Source of the DNA: Synergistaceae bacterium
GTDB taxonomy: Bacteria; Synergistota; Synergistia; Synergistales; Aminobacteriaceae
DNA length: 6,447 nucleotides
Assembly (NCBI GenBank): GCA_031270755.1
Contig: JAISWV010000085.1
Location: 1-6,447, forward strand
Direction: 5' to 3'
Shown: positions 1-6,427 of the stretch, in pieces
Layout: every line of letters begins with the position of its first letter
Numbering within the stretch: position 1 is the stretch's first letter
Translations under genes and position numbers: made by a program
Notes under the pieces: model-generated
The model's database searches: none
Told to the model about the DNA's origin: nothing
What the model saw: the letters and a program-made list of their open reading frames with translations, nothing else

Positions 1-3000
1 CGGGGGCAGCTTTGTCAAGGCCGACGCGCTCAAGGGCTTGACGGCTACGAACATTCTGCCGCCCTGAATGGTCATTCCCGTTATTTTGATGTTTCCGATA
101 AGTACGGCCTGAGCATTGCCGCCGGGATTTTTCCACCGCCCCGCTCCCGTCAGAGGGTTCAGCGCGTAAATTTTGGAATATCCCGATTCCGGGCAGGCTT
201 CGGTTTCGCTGGACTGCCTCACTCTGGGAATAAACGTCGAGACGTAAAGAGTCCCGCCGCGCAGAAATGGAGGCGTGGTCACGTACTCCGGCAATGTCTC
301 TATCTTTTTCGTCGAGAGAGCGGGCCGCAGCGGCAAATACCACCCCTTTACGGCGGAAGGATCGAGTTTATTGTCTCCGCCCCTTCCTGAACTGCCGAAA
401 GGAGGCAGCGAGTGCGAATCGTCCTTGGTGTATTTCAACGCGCTCATCTTGGGGTCGTCTATAGTCAGCGCCGTGTCGCCGGAGGTCTTCGTCAAGTTGA
501 ACCCGAAAATATAGTTTTGCGCGTTGAAAAGCCCTCTCTGGTTCCCATTGGCGTCCTTGCCCGGGGCCTGCAGCTCGGAAGAGCCTCCGTAGACCCACAG
601 GTTGTTCGCGGCCACTCCGACCGAGAGAGCCTTCGGAATCGAAACGGGTTTGCCGTCGCCGCCCTTCAACTGGAAAACGCTCTTCAGCTCCCAACTGTCC
701 AGGTTCGGCGTCGTGTCGCAGTACAAAACGTTTCCTTGGCTGTCCGCCGTGACTAGGCCCGTGTTCCGCTGTTTGTCGTCCTCGAGGATGCTCACGGGGG
801 CAATTCCCATACCCAGCTCGGACCCGGACGGCCCCTTGAACCCGCCGCCTTCTTCGAACACTCTCAAAATCGCTCCGTCGACAGGCGAAATCGCGTAAAA
901 AGCCTTTCCATGATCGCCCTGCCCCAGGCCGTACCCCAGTCCGCCGGGCAAAAAGACAATGTCGGTCTTGTCCGCGGCGCTGACGTCGGTCCACAAGAAA
1001 GCGGCCGGGGCGATAGTCAAGCCGAGCTTTTCGTATCCGGCCTTCGAGGACGCCGCGACTTTTCCCCAAGCCGCCACTTTTTTCGAGGGGCCGCCGTCGT
1101 GGCGGTCGTTGTCCACTGCCCATAAAAATTGAGGCGTTCCAGAGGGGTTCGTCGCGTCCATGGCATAAAGGCCGTTGCCTCCCCAACCCAGGTTCCCGAT
1201 GAGGATCGTTCTGCAGTCCGAGGCGTTGAAGTTGACCGATACGTCCCGGGCGGTGAGAGGACCGTCCAAGAGTTGGTGAGGAAGGGATTTCAGGCTGTTC
1301 ACTCCGTCTCCCGCGTACCAGTTTCCCTCCGGGTTGAATTTCAGGGCCTTGAGACGGGACTGGAAGATGTTCGGGGGGATGAAGGACCACAGTTCATTGC
1401 CGTCTTCGTAATCCACCGCGTGCAGCACCCCCCGGTTCGTCTGGAGATAGACGACGTGCCCGCGCCCGGCGATATTCACGTCGTTCGAAAGGGCTTCGGC
1501 CTCGGGCATCCCCACGATCTGGGGATTGGAATTTTCCATGTCCCCCAAAATTTGGGTTCGGTTGTACTCATGAAGCCAATTCACGAAATCCAGTGCTTTG
1601 TCCTCCGGGACGCCGGTCAAATCTTTCACGGTTTTGCCGGACATGGAGCCCAGGAGACGGACATCCGTTCCGGAGTCTCCGCTGGCATGGGAAAAGGTGT
1701 AAACTTTGCGGGACTTGGCGCGGGGAACCAGTTTTTGGGCGTTGAACTCCCACGCTTCCGTACCCTCCACGTCCCCGGAGATCACCGATTTTTTGAACCA
1801 GGAATCCCATTGATCCATGGCGTTGATTCTGTAGGACGAGGAAAAAAGGACTTTCTGGTTTCTATCCGCCTGAACCGGCAAAACCACGGGTGAACCGGAC
1901 GCGAAGGGCCTCGACGTGAGCTGAGTCAAGATAGATCTCAAGCTGGTGACCATTCCCGCCACGTCGGTGGCGAAATAGGCCTCCGCGTTGGGGTTGGGCA
2001 CGTACGTTTCTCTTCCCGACGCATCCCGGACCATGATTGGATTCCCGGCGCGCGCCAGGGCGTTCAAGGATTGCTTTGCCTTGGCGATGTGCTTGTCGTT
2101 CGCGTTGGGGTCGATCATGGCGACGACCAAGGTTCGGATGCCGGAGTCCATGACGAAAGTCCGTTCCTGCCATCCGCTCCCGTTCCAATAGCGCCCGCGC
2201 ATTCCTTGCTTGGAGGTCTCGAACAGCTTTGCGGCGGCTTCCGCCGCCGTGTAGCCGTCGTCGCTGTCATCCGCCGCCGTAAACACGATCAGCCAATTGG
2301 GCTGACAGGACCCCACCACGGGGAAATAACCCATAGTGTTGAGCCCCTCCCTGCTGTCCGCGACGATCATGGAGAATCTCTCGGGAGGAGAGAAAAAATC
2401 CATGACACTTCCCAACGCCGTTCCTGCCCGAAAGTTGTAAGTGGATGTCGGGCTTCTCAGGACTTTGAAATGGGGCATGTCGAGGTAAATTTTGTGCCAC
2501 AAGCGCCCCGGCCCCAACCTGATCCTGGCCGCCGTGTAGTTGTAGCTCAGGTCCGCCGCGAACAGGATGGAGGAAAAACCCTTGGAATCTGTCCGCCCCG
2601 AAAGAATGTGGCGGGAAAAAATAGAAGTTGCCAGAGGGGTTTTACCGTCCGCGAAAAGCTCGTGGTTCACGAAATAGTCTCCGTTCCCGTCTTCGATGCC
2701 GTCGATGTACTGGAGAAAACGCGCCAGATTGTCCGTGGGAGCGTACACGACCGCGCCGTTGGCCGTGGCGCGCTCCGTGTAAATGTAGTCGAAGGGCACC
2801 ACCATGCGGGCACGGTTGACCTGCGCCCAGGCTCCAGAGGACCTCGGCTCGCTGTAATAACTCAGGTTGACGCCGGTAAACGCGGTGTTGCCGTTCGCCG
2901 GCCTCGTCTGCGCTCCCGTCCAGGCAGGTCCTCTGACGGGCCAGGCTCCCCTTTCGGGGTTGAAGTAAAAATCGGCGGTGAGGTCGAGATGAGGGTAATT

Positions 3001-3663
3001 GTCTTCTTTGTAGCTCATGGCCATTCCCACCCGCATTCCGGCGAAGGCCTCGGCGTTGTTTCTCCCCAGGAGGCGCCACAAAGCCAGCTTCATCTGGTAC
3101 ATGCGGCTGTCGTTGGGCACCAGATAATCGGTGTACCTGGCGGGGACGGGCTTTCCCGCGTTCGCCCAGCCGGGGAGATACGTGCGGAGCTCCGGGGGCA
3201 TGTCGTTGGGCGGGTTTCCTCTACCGTTCCAATTGGCCCACCCTTCCCTTTTGAAGGTCAGGAAGTAGGGCTTGTCCGCGTAAGGAGAGTAATAACAATC
3301 GATGCCGCCGATGATGTTGTTTTCCCGGACGAGGTCGCGGCCGTATCTCTGGGCGGCGGCTTCGCCCGACTCCACCCTGAATTTGCTGTAGGGACGGGCC
3401 CCGGAGCCGTAGGTGGAGCCTTTGTCGATCAACTGACGCCGCAGTTCCGGCGTTCTGCCGTCGCTTTCGTTGGGCAGGATGCCGACGGGGGTGAAGATCA
3501 TGGACGACCCCGTGTCCAACAAAAAGAGCACGTTGGGGCGTACCCCCACCGACAAAGCGTCTTCCATGGGATAGGCCGTTTTGGGTATGGCCCGAAACGA
3601 ATCGGCCTCCGCCGGGAAGGCCCAAATCCAACAAAAAGCCCATAAAACGATATACTTTTTCAC
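1..3663 (-). CDS. pilY1: PilY1-like type IV pilus tip adhesin/assembly protein, 3' end missing
   Basis: The frame is open for 1221 codons from a GTG at 3663 to the window edge, with no stop. The start is supported by AAGGA 9 bases upstream and by the signal peptide it yields: MKK, then a hydrophobic run (YIVLWAFCWIWAF), then a likely cut after PAEA (residue 20). An ATG at codon 33 would lose this signal. Residues about 43-500 form a von Willebrand A-like region: VLFLLDTGSSM (D50), TPLAT (T342) and a hydrophobic strand ending in FTAADD (T462). From about residue 705 the beta-propeller typical of PilC/PilY1 follows: GDMENSNPQIV (708 on), GVLHAVD...ELWSFIPP (about 746-764), ILIGNLGWGGNGLYAMD (820-836), TADSQGNVLY (about 972-981) and CPESGYSKIYALNPLTG (1157 on). 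Known PilY1 proteins are exported, sit at the pilus tip with minor pilins, and act in pilus biogenesis, adhesion and surface sensing. Mature-protein cysteines are C123, C453, C817, C982 and C1157. Only the C-terminal end is missing. The family is very likely; the exact role is inferred. Confidence 0.9.
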   Translation of the reverse strand, partial: MKKYIVLWAFCWIWAFPAEADSFRAIPKTAYPMEDALSVGVRPNVLFLLDTGSSMIFTPVGILPNESDGRTPELRRQLIDKGSTYGSGARPYSKFRVESGEAAAQRYGRDLVRENNIIGGIDCYYSPYADKPYFLTFKREGWANWNGRGNPPNDMPPELRTYLPGWANAGKPVPARYTDYLVPNDSRMYQMKLALWRLLGRNNAEAFAGMRVGMAMSYKEDNYPHLDLTADFYFNPERGAWPVRGPAWTGAQTRPANGNTAFTGVNLSYYSEPRSSGAWAQVNRARMVVPFDYIYTERATANGAVVYAPTDNLARFLQYIDGIEDGNGDYFVNHELFADGKTPLATSIFSRHILSGRTDSKGFSSILFAADLSYNYTAARIRLGPGRLWHKIYLDMPHFKVLRSPTSTYNFRAGTALGSVMDFFSPPERFSMIVADSREGLNTMGYFPVVGSCQPNWLIVFTAADDSDDGYTAAEAAAKLFETSKQGMRGRYWNGSGWQERTFVMDSGIRTLVVAMIDPNANDKHIAKAKQSLNALARAGNPIMVRDASGRETYVPNPNAEAYFATDVAGMVTSLRSILTQLTSRPFASGSPVVLPVQADRNQKVLFSSSYRINAMDQWDSWFKKSVISGDVEGTEAWEFNAQKLVPRAKSRKVYTFSHASGDSGTDVRLLGSMSGKTVKDLTGVPEDKALDFVNWLHEYNRTQILGDMENSNPQIVGMPEAEALSNDVNIAGRGHVVYLQTNRGVLHAVDYEDGNELWSFIPPNIFQSRLKALKFNPEGNWYAGDGVNSLKSLPHQLLDGPLTARDVSVNFNASDCRTILIGNLGWGGNGLYAMDATNPSGTPQFLWAVDNDRHDGGPSKKVAAWGKVAASSKAGYEKLGLTIAPAAFLWTDVSAADKTDIVFLPGGLGYGLGQGDHGKAFYAISPVDGAILRVFEEGGGFKGPSGSELGMGIAPVSILEDDKQRNTGLVTADSQGNVLYCDTTPNLDSWELKSVFQLKGGDGKPVSIPKALSVGVAANNLWVYGGSSELQAPGKDANGNQRGLFNAQNYIFGFNLTKTSGDTALTIDDPKMSALKYTKDDSHSLPPFGSSGRGGDNKLDPSAVKGWYLPLRPALSTKKIETLPEYVTTPPFLRGGTLYVSTFIPRVRQSSETEACPESGYSKIYALNPLTGAGRWKNPGGNAQAVLIGNIKITGMTIQGGRMFVAVKPLSASALTKLPP

Positions 3664-3672
3664 TATATATTT

Positions 3673-3677
3673 TCCTT
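3673..3677 (-). promoter_or_regulatory. Ribosome binding site deciding the GTG start of the PilY1-like gene
   Basis: AAGGA on the minus strand lies 9 bases before the GTG at 3663, in the 34-base gap after the pilX-like stop. No similar site was sought for the later ATG at codon 33; the signal peptide is the stronger reason to prefer the GTG. Confidence 0.6.
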
Positions 3678-3697
3678 TTCGTAAAAGATACTCGAGC

Positions 3698-4435
3698 TCA
3701 GGAGGCGCCGCTGGGGTCGATGACTTGGAAAAAGGCCTCTTCCGTCACGCGAATGGGTTTGTCTCCCGCCGAGTACGGCAACCTGAAAAGTTGTACCCGT
3801 ATCAGGTAAGCGCCGAAACAATCCAAATCGACTTTTGCCGGCTCGTCCTTCTTCGGGTTGTCTTCGTTGGGCACACCGGGGGTCTTGGTCGCGTTTTCCA
3901 TGGAACTGCCCACGCCCAACTGACTGGAGGTGAGTTTCAACATGGGAGGAAGCCTTTGGAGTTCCGACGAATTGTCCATGATCGTGCTCTCCAGTTGATC
4001 CGTCTCGTAGGTGAGGTCGAAAACCTCCAGAAGAACCTTTCGGTTCCCCTCGGTCACGTCCTCGTAAAGGCCGGGTTCCCTGATCAACAGGTCATCCACC
4101 GCGCCCAGAGGCGGGCCGTCCTCCCAATCCGCCCCCAAGGAAGGATGCAGGGCCTTCTTGTCGCTCAGCATCTTGTGAAGAATGGCCCCCTTGGTTTTTT
4201 CGATATAGCCGAAGGCCAGCACCTGGTCCGAATAGCGGCTGCCCCTCGCCGTCGCGAGTTTTTTGGAGGACACCGCGAAATTGAAGCTCCCGGCGATCAA
4301 AATGCTTCCGAATAACACAAAAATCAATGCCATTGGCAAAGCCATGCCACGGCGCCGCGGGAAAAAGCTTCTCGATTTTTTTTCTCTCAATTTTTTGCCC
4401 TTTCTATCTCTTATTTTCAATTTCTGACGCGCCAT
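3698..4435 (-). CDS. pilX: PilX-like minor pilin (GspK/PilX type, no Glu5)
   Basis: A 245-residue protein. An ATG at 4504 would add 23 residues, but the ATG at 4435 is preferred because GGAG lies 7 bases upstream. The N-terminus is a long basic leader (30 residues, rich in Lys/Arg) ending RRRG, followed by a hydrophobic segment MALPMALIFVLFGSILIAGS (31-50) that fits prepilin peptidase cleavage after Gly30. Position +5 of the mature protein is Met rather than Glu, as in many PilX_N and GspK-type pilins thought to sit at the pilus tip; +4 is Pro. The rest is a soluble domain containing a proline- and charge-rich stretch (about residues 183-200). The start overlaps the end of the pilW-like gene by 19 bases, suggesting translational coupling, and the PilY1-like gene begins 34 bases downstream. 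The assignment rests on the N-terminal pattern and gene order; the C-terminal part gives no family signature that I recognise. Confidence 0.75.
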   Translation of the reverse strand: MARQKLKIRDRKGKKLREKKSRSFFPRRRGMALPMALIFVLFGSILIAGSFNFAVSSKKLATARGSRYSDQVLAFGYIEKTKGAILHKMLSDKKALHPSLGADWEDGPPLGAVDDLLIREPGLYEDVTEGNRKVLLEVFDLTYETDQLESTIMDNSSELQRLPPMLKLTSSQLGVGSSMENATKTPGVPNEDNPKKDEPAKVDLDCFGAYLIRVQLFRLPYSAGDKPIRVTEEAFFQVIDPSGAS

Positions 4436-5499
4436 CTCATAACTCCGGTCACGATGGGGTATTTTCGATCCGCGGCAGATATGGGAGGGGCGAACTCGGG
4501 CCAATCCGGGAGCGAAGCCGAGCCGCCGGAAACCCTGTTCCCCCGGGCGGCGGCGTACATCGTCACCAGGCGTTTTTCAGGATCGAACGTAAAAAAGAGC
4601 CCCGCAATTCCCCTGGCAATGACCTTGCTGACGCGGTCCCCGGGCTGAAGGCCGGTGTCGAAAAACTCCTGGATCAGGTCCCCGTCCTCGAGATAAAGAC
4701 GGCAGCACTGCAGGAGGTGCACTTCTTCGTAGGGGAACAGGTTCCTGCTGAAACTCATTCGGCTTTCGGGGGCCATGATTGCGATCGCGCCGTTGATTTG
4801 ACCGTCGCTTCCTCCGGCCCTCGAGGCGCCGCCGTTGTCCCAGCCACTGAGCCAAAAAGGCACGCGCGCGGTGGGAAACGCAATCCAACGGCGCGGGGAC
4901 GCCTTCGACGCCGCGGGGCTGTTTTTTTCGGAAATCCCCACGGGCCGCCCGTCATACTGGAACGACTCCAAAATTTCCACGTCTCCGTCGGCAAACTGCA
5001 GCTTCACCTCGCCTCCTTGCGCAATTTCCTTTCCCGGAAACTCGAGAGCCCTGACGCGGACCCCCGTGGGGAGAGACCAGGCGTAATACAACACGGAACC
5101 GGCATAAACATTTTGGCCGTTGGGCAAAGCCGTTTTCGCGGTAACAAAGGACTCCGGCTTCAAGTCCGGGACCGCCGCCAGGGTCACGGGGCCTCCCCAG
5201 TCCTCGCTTTCGGTTCCCATCAGCGCCATGACGGGCGGGGTGGAGGCGGAATAAAAAGACTCCGAAAAAGACCCGCGCCCTTCTTTGTTGTTGGGCATCC
5301 CCAAGCCCGCGTTACCGATTTGGGTTCCGACGGTCTGAAAAGCGGTTTCCATTTCCTGCTGCGCGACGGCATATTCTTCCGTCTGAACGAAGAGCCCGCC
5401 CAGCATCCAAAGAGCACCCAGAATGGCGACCCCCACGATGGCCATGACGAGCGACGCAATCAAAATTTCCGTAAGGGAAAATCCGCGTTTCGCATTCAC
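4417..5499 (-). CDS. pilW: PilW-like minor pilin
   Basis: A 360-residue protein with a class III prepilin N-terminus: short leader MNAKRG, cleavage after Gly6, then FSLTEILIASLVMAIVGVAILGALWMLGG, with Glu at mature position 5 (E11). This is followed by EEYAVAQQEMETAFQTVGTQIGNAGLGMP, the Q/E-rich helix and 'IGNAG' type segment seen in PilW proteins. The start is a GTG; an in-frame TGA lies three codons upstream, so no longer in-frame start is possible. The nearest Shine-Dalgarno-like run (AAAGGGGG, 5512-5519) sits 12 bases away, rather far. The gene lies 44 bases after the pilV-like stop and overlaps pilX by 19 bases. In known systems PilW joins PilV, PilX and FimU in a tip complex that binds PilY1. 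The C-terminal domain is long and not further recognisable by eye. Confidence 0.82.
   Translation of the reverse strand: MNAKRGFSLTEILIASLVMAIVGVAILGALWMLGGLFVQTEEYAVAQQEMETAFQTVGTQIGNAGLGMPNNKEGRGSFSESFYSASTPPVMALMGTESEDWGGPVTLAAVPDLKPESFVTAKTALPNGQNVYAGSVLYYAWSLPTGVRVRALEFPGKEIAQGGEVKLQFADGDVEILESFQYDGRPVGISEKNSPAASKASPRRWIAFPTARVPFWLSGWDNGGASRAGGSDGQINGAIAIMAPESRMSFSRNLFPYEEVHLLQCCRLYLEDGDLIQEFFDTGLQPGDRVSKVIARGIAGLFFTFDPEKRLVTMYAAARGNRVSGGSASLPDWPEFAPPISAADRKYPIVTGVMRWRVRN
4443..4446 (-). promoter_or_regulatory. Ribosome binding site deciding the pilX-like start
   Basis: CCGGAG on the minus strand, with GGAG 7 bases before the ATG at 4435. It lies inside the 3' end of the pilW-like gene, so ribosomes finishing pilW would end close to it. 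It favours the 4435 start over the longer frame from 4504. Confidence 0.6.
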
Positions 5500-5543
5500 T
5501 TTTTTTCAATGCCCCCTTTCTTTCATTGCTTTTTTAAGCTTCA

Positions 5544-6053
5544 TCAACCGTCGATGACGTCGTCAACCGTTTTTTCAGAGAAATTGTTGACGGGCTTCCG
5601 CACGACGAAAGGGGCTTTTTTCGAGCCCGACGGCGTGGAGAGGGTCAATTGGACGAGACGCACTCCGTTGCCGGAGGCGATATTGCCGACGTCAACCCTG
5701 TATCCCCGGAGGGAGTTTCCGCTGCCTCCCATGGCGGCAATGGCCTCTCGAACAGCCTCGTCGAAATCGGCGTTAAAGCTGGCCGGCGGCATGGCTTCCA
5801 AGGTCTCGAACAACCCGGCTGCAACGGAATGGGCTTTCAGCTCGTCTCGACTGAAAGCTCCCAAATTGGAAGCCCCTATTGCGGAATAAAGAACCGCCCA
5901 AATCGATACCCCCAAAATCAGCATCGAAAGAACACATTCGACGATAGTGAAACCCTTACGGGCGCGTGGTTTCTTCCCCGCTTTCACCCCTTTCACCCCT
6001 TTCACCTCTTTCACCTTTTTCCAGGCCCATATCCCCGGTAAATAAGATTTCAT
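5544..6053 (-). CDS. pilV: PilV-like minor pilin with unusually long leader
   Basis: A 169-residue protein. The prepilin motif is KG, then FTIVECVLSMLILGVSIWAVLYSAIGAS, with cleavage expected after Gly34 and Glu at mature position 5 (E39). This and the following helix (about 58-78, SRDELKAHSVAAGLFETLEAM) resemble PilV/GspI-type minor pilins. The ATG at 6053 has a strong AAAGGAG 7 bases upstream. The leader before the cut is 34 residues, much longer than the usual 5-10 of type IVa prepilins, because four 9-bp repeats encode [K/E/G]-V-K units (KVKEVKGVKGVK, residues 13-24). In-frame GTG codons within the repeat could serve as later starts and would give a more normal leader. This is the first gene of the minus-strand operon. 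PilV versus another minor pilin (FimT/GspI/GspJ class) is not certain from sequence alone. Confidence 0.78.
   Translation of the reverse strand: MKSYLPGIWAWKKVKEVKGVKGVKAGKKPRARKGFTIVECVLSMLILGVSIWAVLYSAIGASNLGAFSRDELKAHSVAAGLFETLEAMPPASFNADFDEAVREAIAAMGGSGNSLRGYRVDVGNIASGNGVRLVQLTLSTPSGSKKAPFVVRKPVNNFSEKTVDDVIDG
5982..6017 (-). repeat. Four tandem 9-bp units inside the PilV-like leader
   Basis: On the plus strand the units are TTTCACCCC, TTTCACCCC, TTTCACCTC and TTTCACCTT. On the coding strand each reads NNG GTG AAA, giving Val-Lys plus one variable residue. Unit length is a multiple of three, so gain or loss by slippage would keep the frame and only change leader length. Confidence 0.9.
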
Positions 6054-6060
6054 GATTATG

Positions 6061-6067
6061 CTCCTTT
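6061..6067 (-). promoter_or_regulatory. Ribosome binding site of the pilV-like gene
   Basis: AAAGGAG on the minus strand, 7 bases before the ATG at 6053. This is a near-perfect Shine-Dalgarno at ideal spacing and supports the full 34-residue leader as at least one real translation start. Confidence 0.8.
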
Positions 6068-6167
6068 CCTAAATCAACTAAACATTGATATAAAAGTAAA
6101 TTACCAAATATTGCTATTTATAAGCTTCGTAATAACTAAGTTTAGCGCAGCGCATTTCTATTAATAC

Positions 6168-6188
6168 ATATAAATGCTCAATTTATAT
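6168..6188. repeat. Small AT-only hairpin
   Basis: ATATAAAT (6168-6175) and its exact inverse ATTTATAT (6181-6188) flank a 5-base loop GCTCA. The stem has no G-C pairs and there is no clear T run typical of a terminator, so it could be a protein site, a weak leader-RNA structure, or chance in AT-rich DNA. Confidence 0.35.
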
Positions 6189-6245
6189 ATACTTTTAGAG
6201 TTAAATAATGAAGAAATATAAAGCACTTATTTTTGCGCGTGAAGC

Positions 6246-6275
6246 TTGAAATACTTAATATATATTAAGTAAAAT
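6246..6275 (+). promoter_or_regulatory. Sigma70-type promoter facing the plus-strand ORFs
   Basis: A -35 box TTGAAA (6246-6251, 5 of 6) and a -10 box TAAAAT (6270-6275, 5 of 6) are separated by 18 bases. Transcription would start near 6282, about 24 bases before the ATG at 6306. The AT-rich setting makes chance -10 boxes common, but the paired boxes and the downstream ORF make this the best promoter in the window. Confidence 0.5.
6252..6271. promoter_or_regulatory. Perfect 20-bp palindrome, probable operator
   Basis: Half-site TACTTAATAT is followed directly by its exact inverse ATATTAAGTA. It fills the spacer between the -35 and -10 boxes of the plus-strand promoter and overlaps the -10 by two bases, a position where a bound dimeric repressor would block RNA polymerase. 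It also covers the weak minus-strand -10 candidate, so one regulator could act on both directions. The regulator is unknown. Confidence 0.5.
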
Positions 6276-6305
6276 AACGGAAGTAAATAAAGAAGAGCGA
6301 ATGGT

Positions 6306-6371
6306 ATGAACAAATCCTTCATCGCCATCACAGGCTGCCGGTATTATTACGGCCGTGCTGCCGTCGAATGA
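6306..6371 (+). CDS. 21-codon ORF resembling the start of a HIRAN-type small protein, possibly a remnant
   Basis: The ORF reads MNKSFIAITGCRYYYG then RAAVE and a TGA. The 'ITG..YYYG' opening resembles, from memory, the N-terminus of small bacterial HIRAN-domain proteins, which continue for tens of residues with a 'KEPDNxYDxEAI' type core. That core is not found in any frame downstream, so this is either a truncated remnant, a genuine tiny peptide, or coincidence. A modest AGAAGAG (6291-6297) lies 8 bases upstream, and the promoter with the palindrome sits just before it. Its TGA overlaps an ATG at 6368 (ATGA), which opens the next frame, so it could act as a leader peptide coupled to that frame. 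Confidence 0.35.
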   Translation: MNKSFIAITGCRYYYGRAAVE

Positions 6372-6427
6372 AAACGGGTGGGGAATTCAAACGCCCCAAC
6401 GAATTCTTTTTGCAGAAAGGTGAGAAC

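Larger units (their letters stand above)
6054..6305. other. AT-rich divergent intergenic region
   Basis: Over 6061-6300 I count about 25% G+C, in sharp contrast to the GC-rich genes on its left. It separates the minus-strand pilus operon from short plus-strand ORFs, so promoters for both directions should lie here. I see no RNA gene and no credible ORF in it. For the pilV direction the only candidate with acceptable spacing is TTTACT (6282-6287), 17 bases, TATATA (6259-6264) on the minus strand. It matches consensus weakly (4 of 6 each) and would leave a leader of about 200 bases. Confidence 0.7.

Noticed and set aside
368..1390. A 340-codon minus-strand frame
   Set aside because: It overlaps the PilY1-like gene in another frame; its protein is Arg-rich and without motifs, whereas the main frame gives a clear beta-propeller.
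3499..3516. DTGSS as an aspartic protease active-site motif
   Set aside because: The context (VLFLLDTGSSM right after the signal peptide, followed by TPLAT and a propeller) matches the start of a VWA-like region in PilY1 proteins; no second protease motif is seen.
2071..3645. A 524-codon open frame on the plus strand
   Set aside because: It lies opposite the PilY1-like gene, has a skewed composition rich in Arg, Val, Gly and His, no recognisable motif, and reflects the GC-rich codons of the real gene.
4327..5889. A 520-codon open frame on the plus strand
   Set aside because: It is antisense to the three pilin genes at once, crossing their boundaries, with no domain signature.
5982..6017. 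The 9-bp repeats as a CRISPR array or phase-variation frameshift tract
   Set aside because: The units are contiguous without spacers, and their length is a multiple of three, so copy changes cannot switch the frame.
6145..6153. GCGCAGCGC as a regulatory dyad
   Set aside because: It is only 9 bases with a central A, with no promoter around it; chance is enough.
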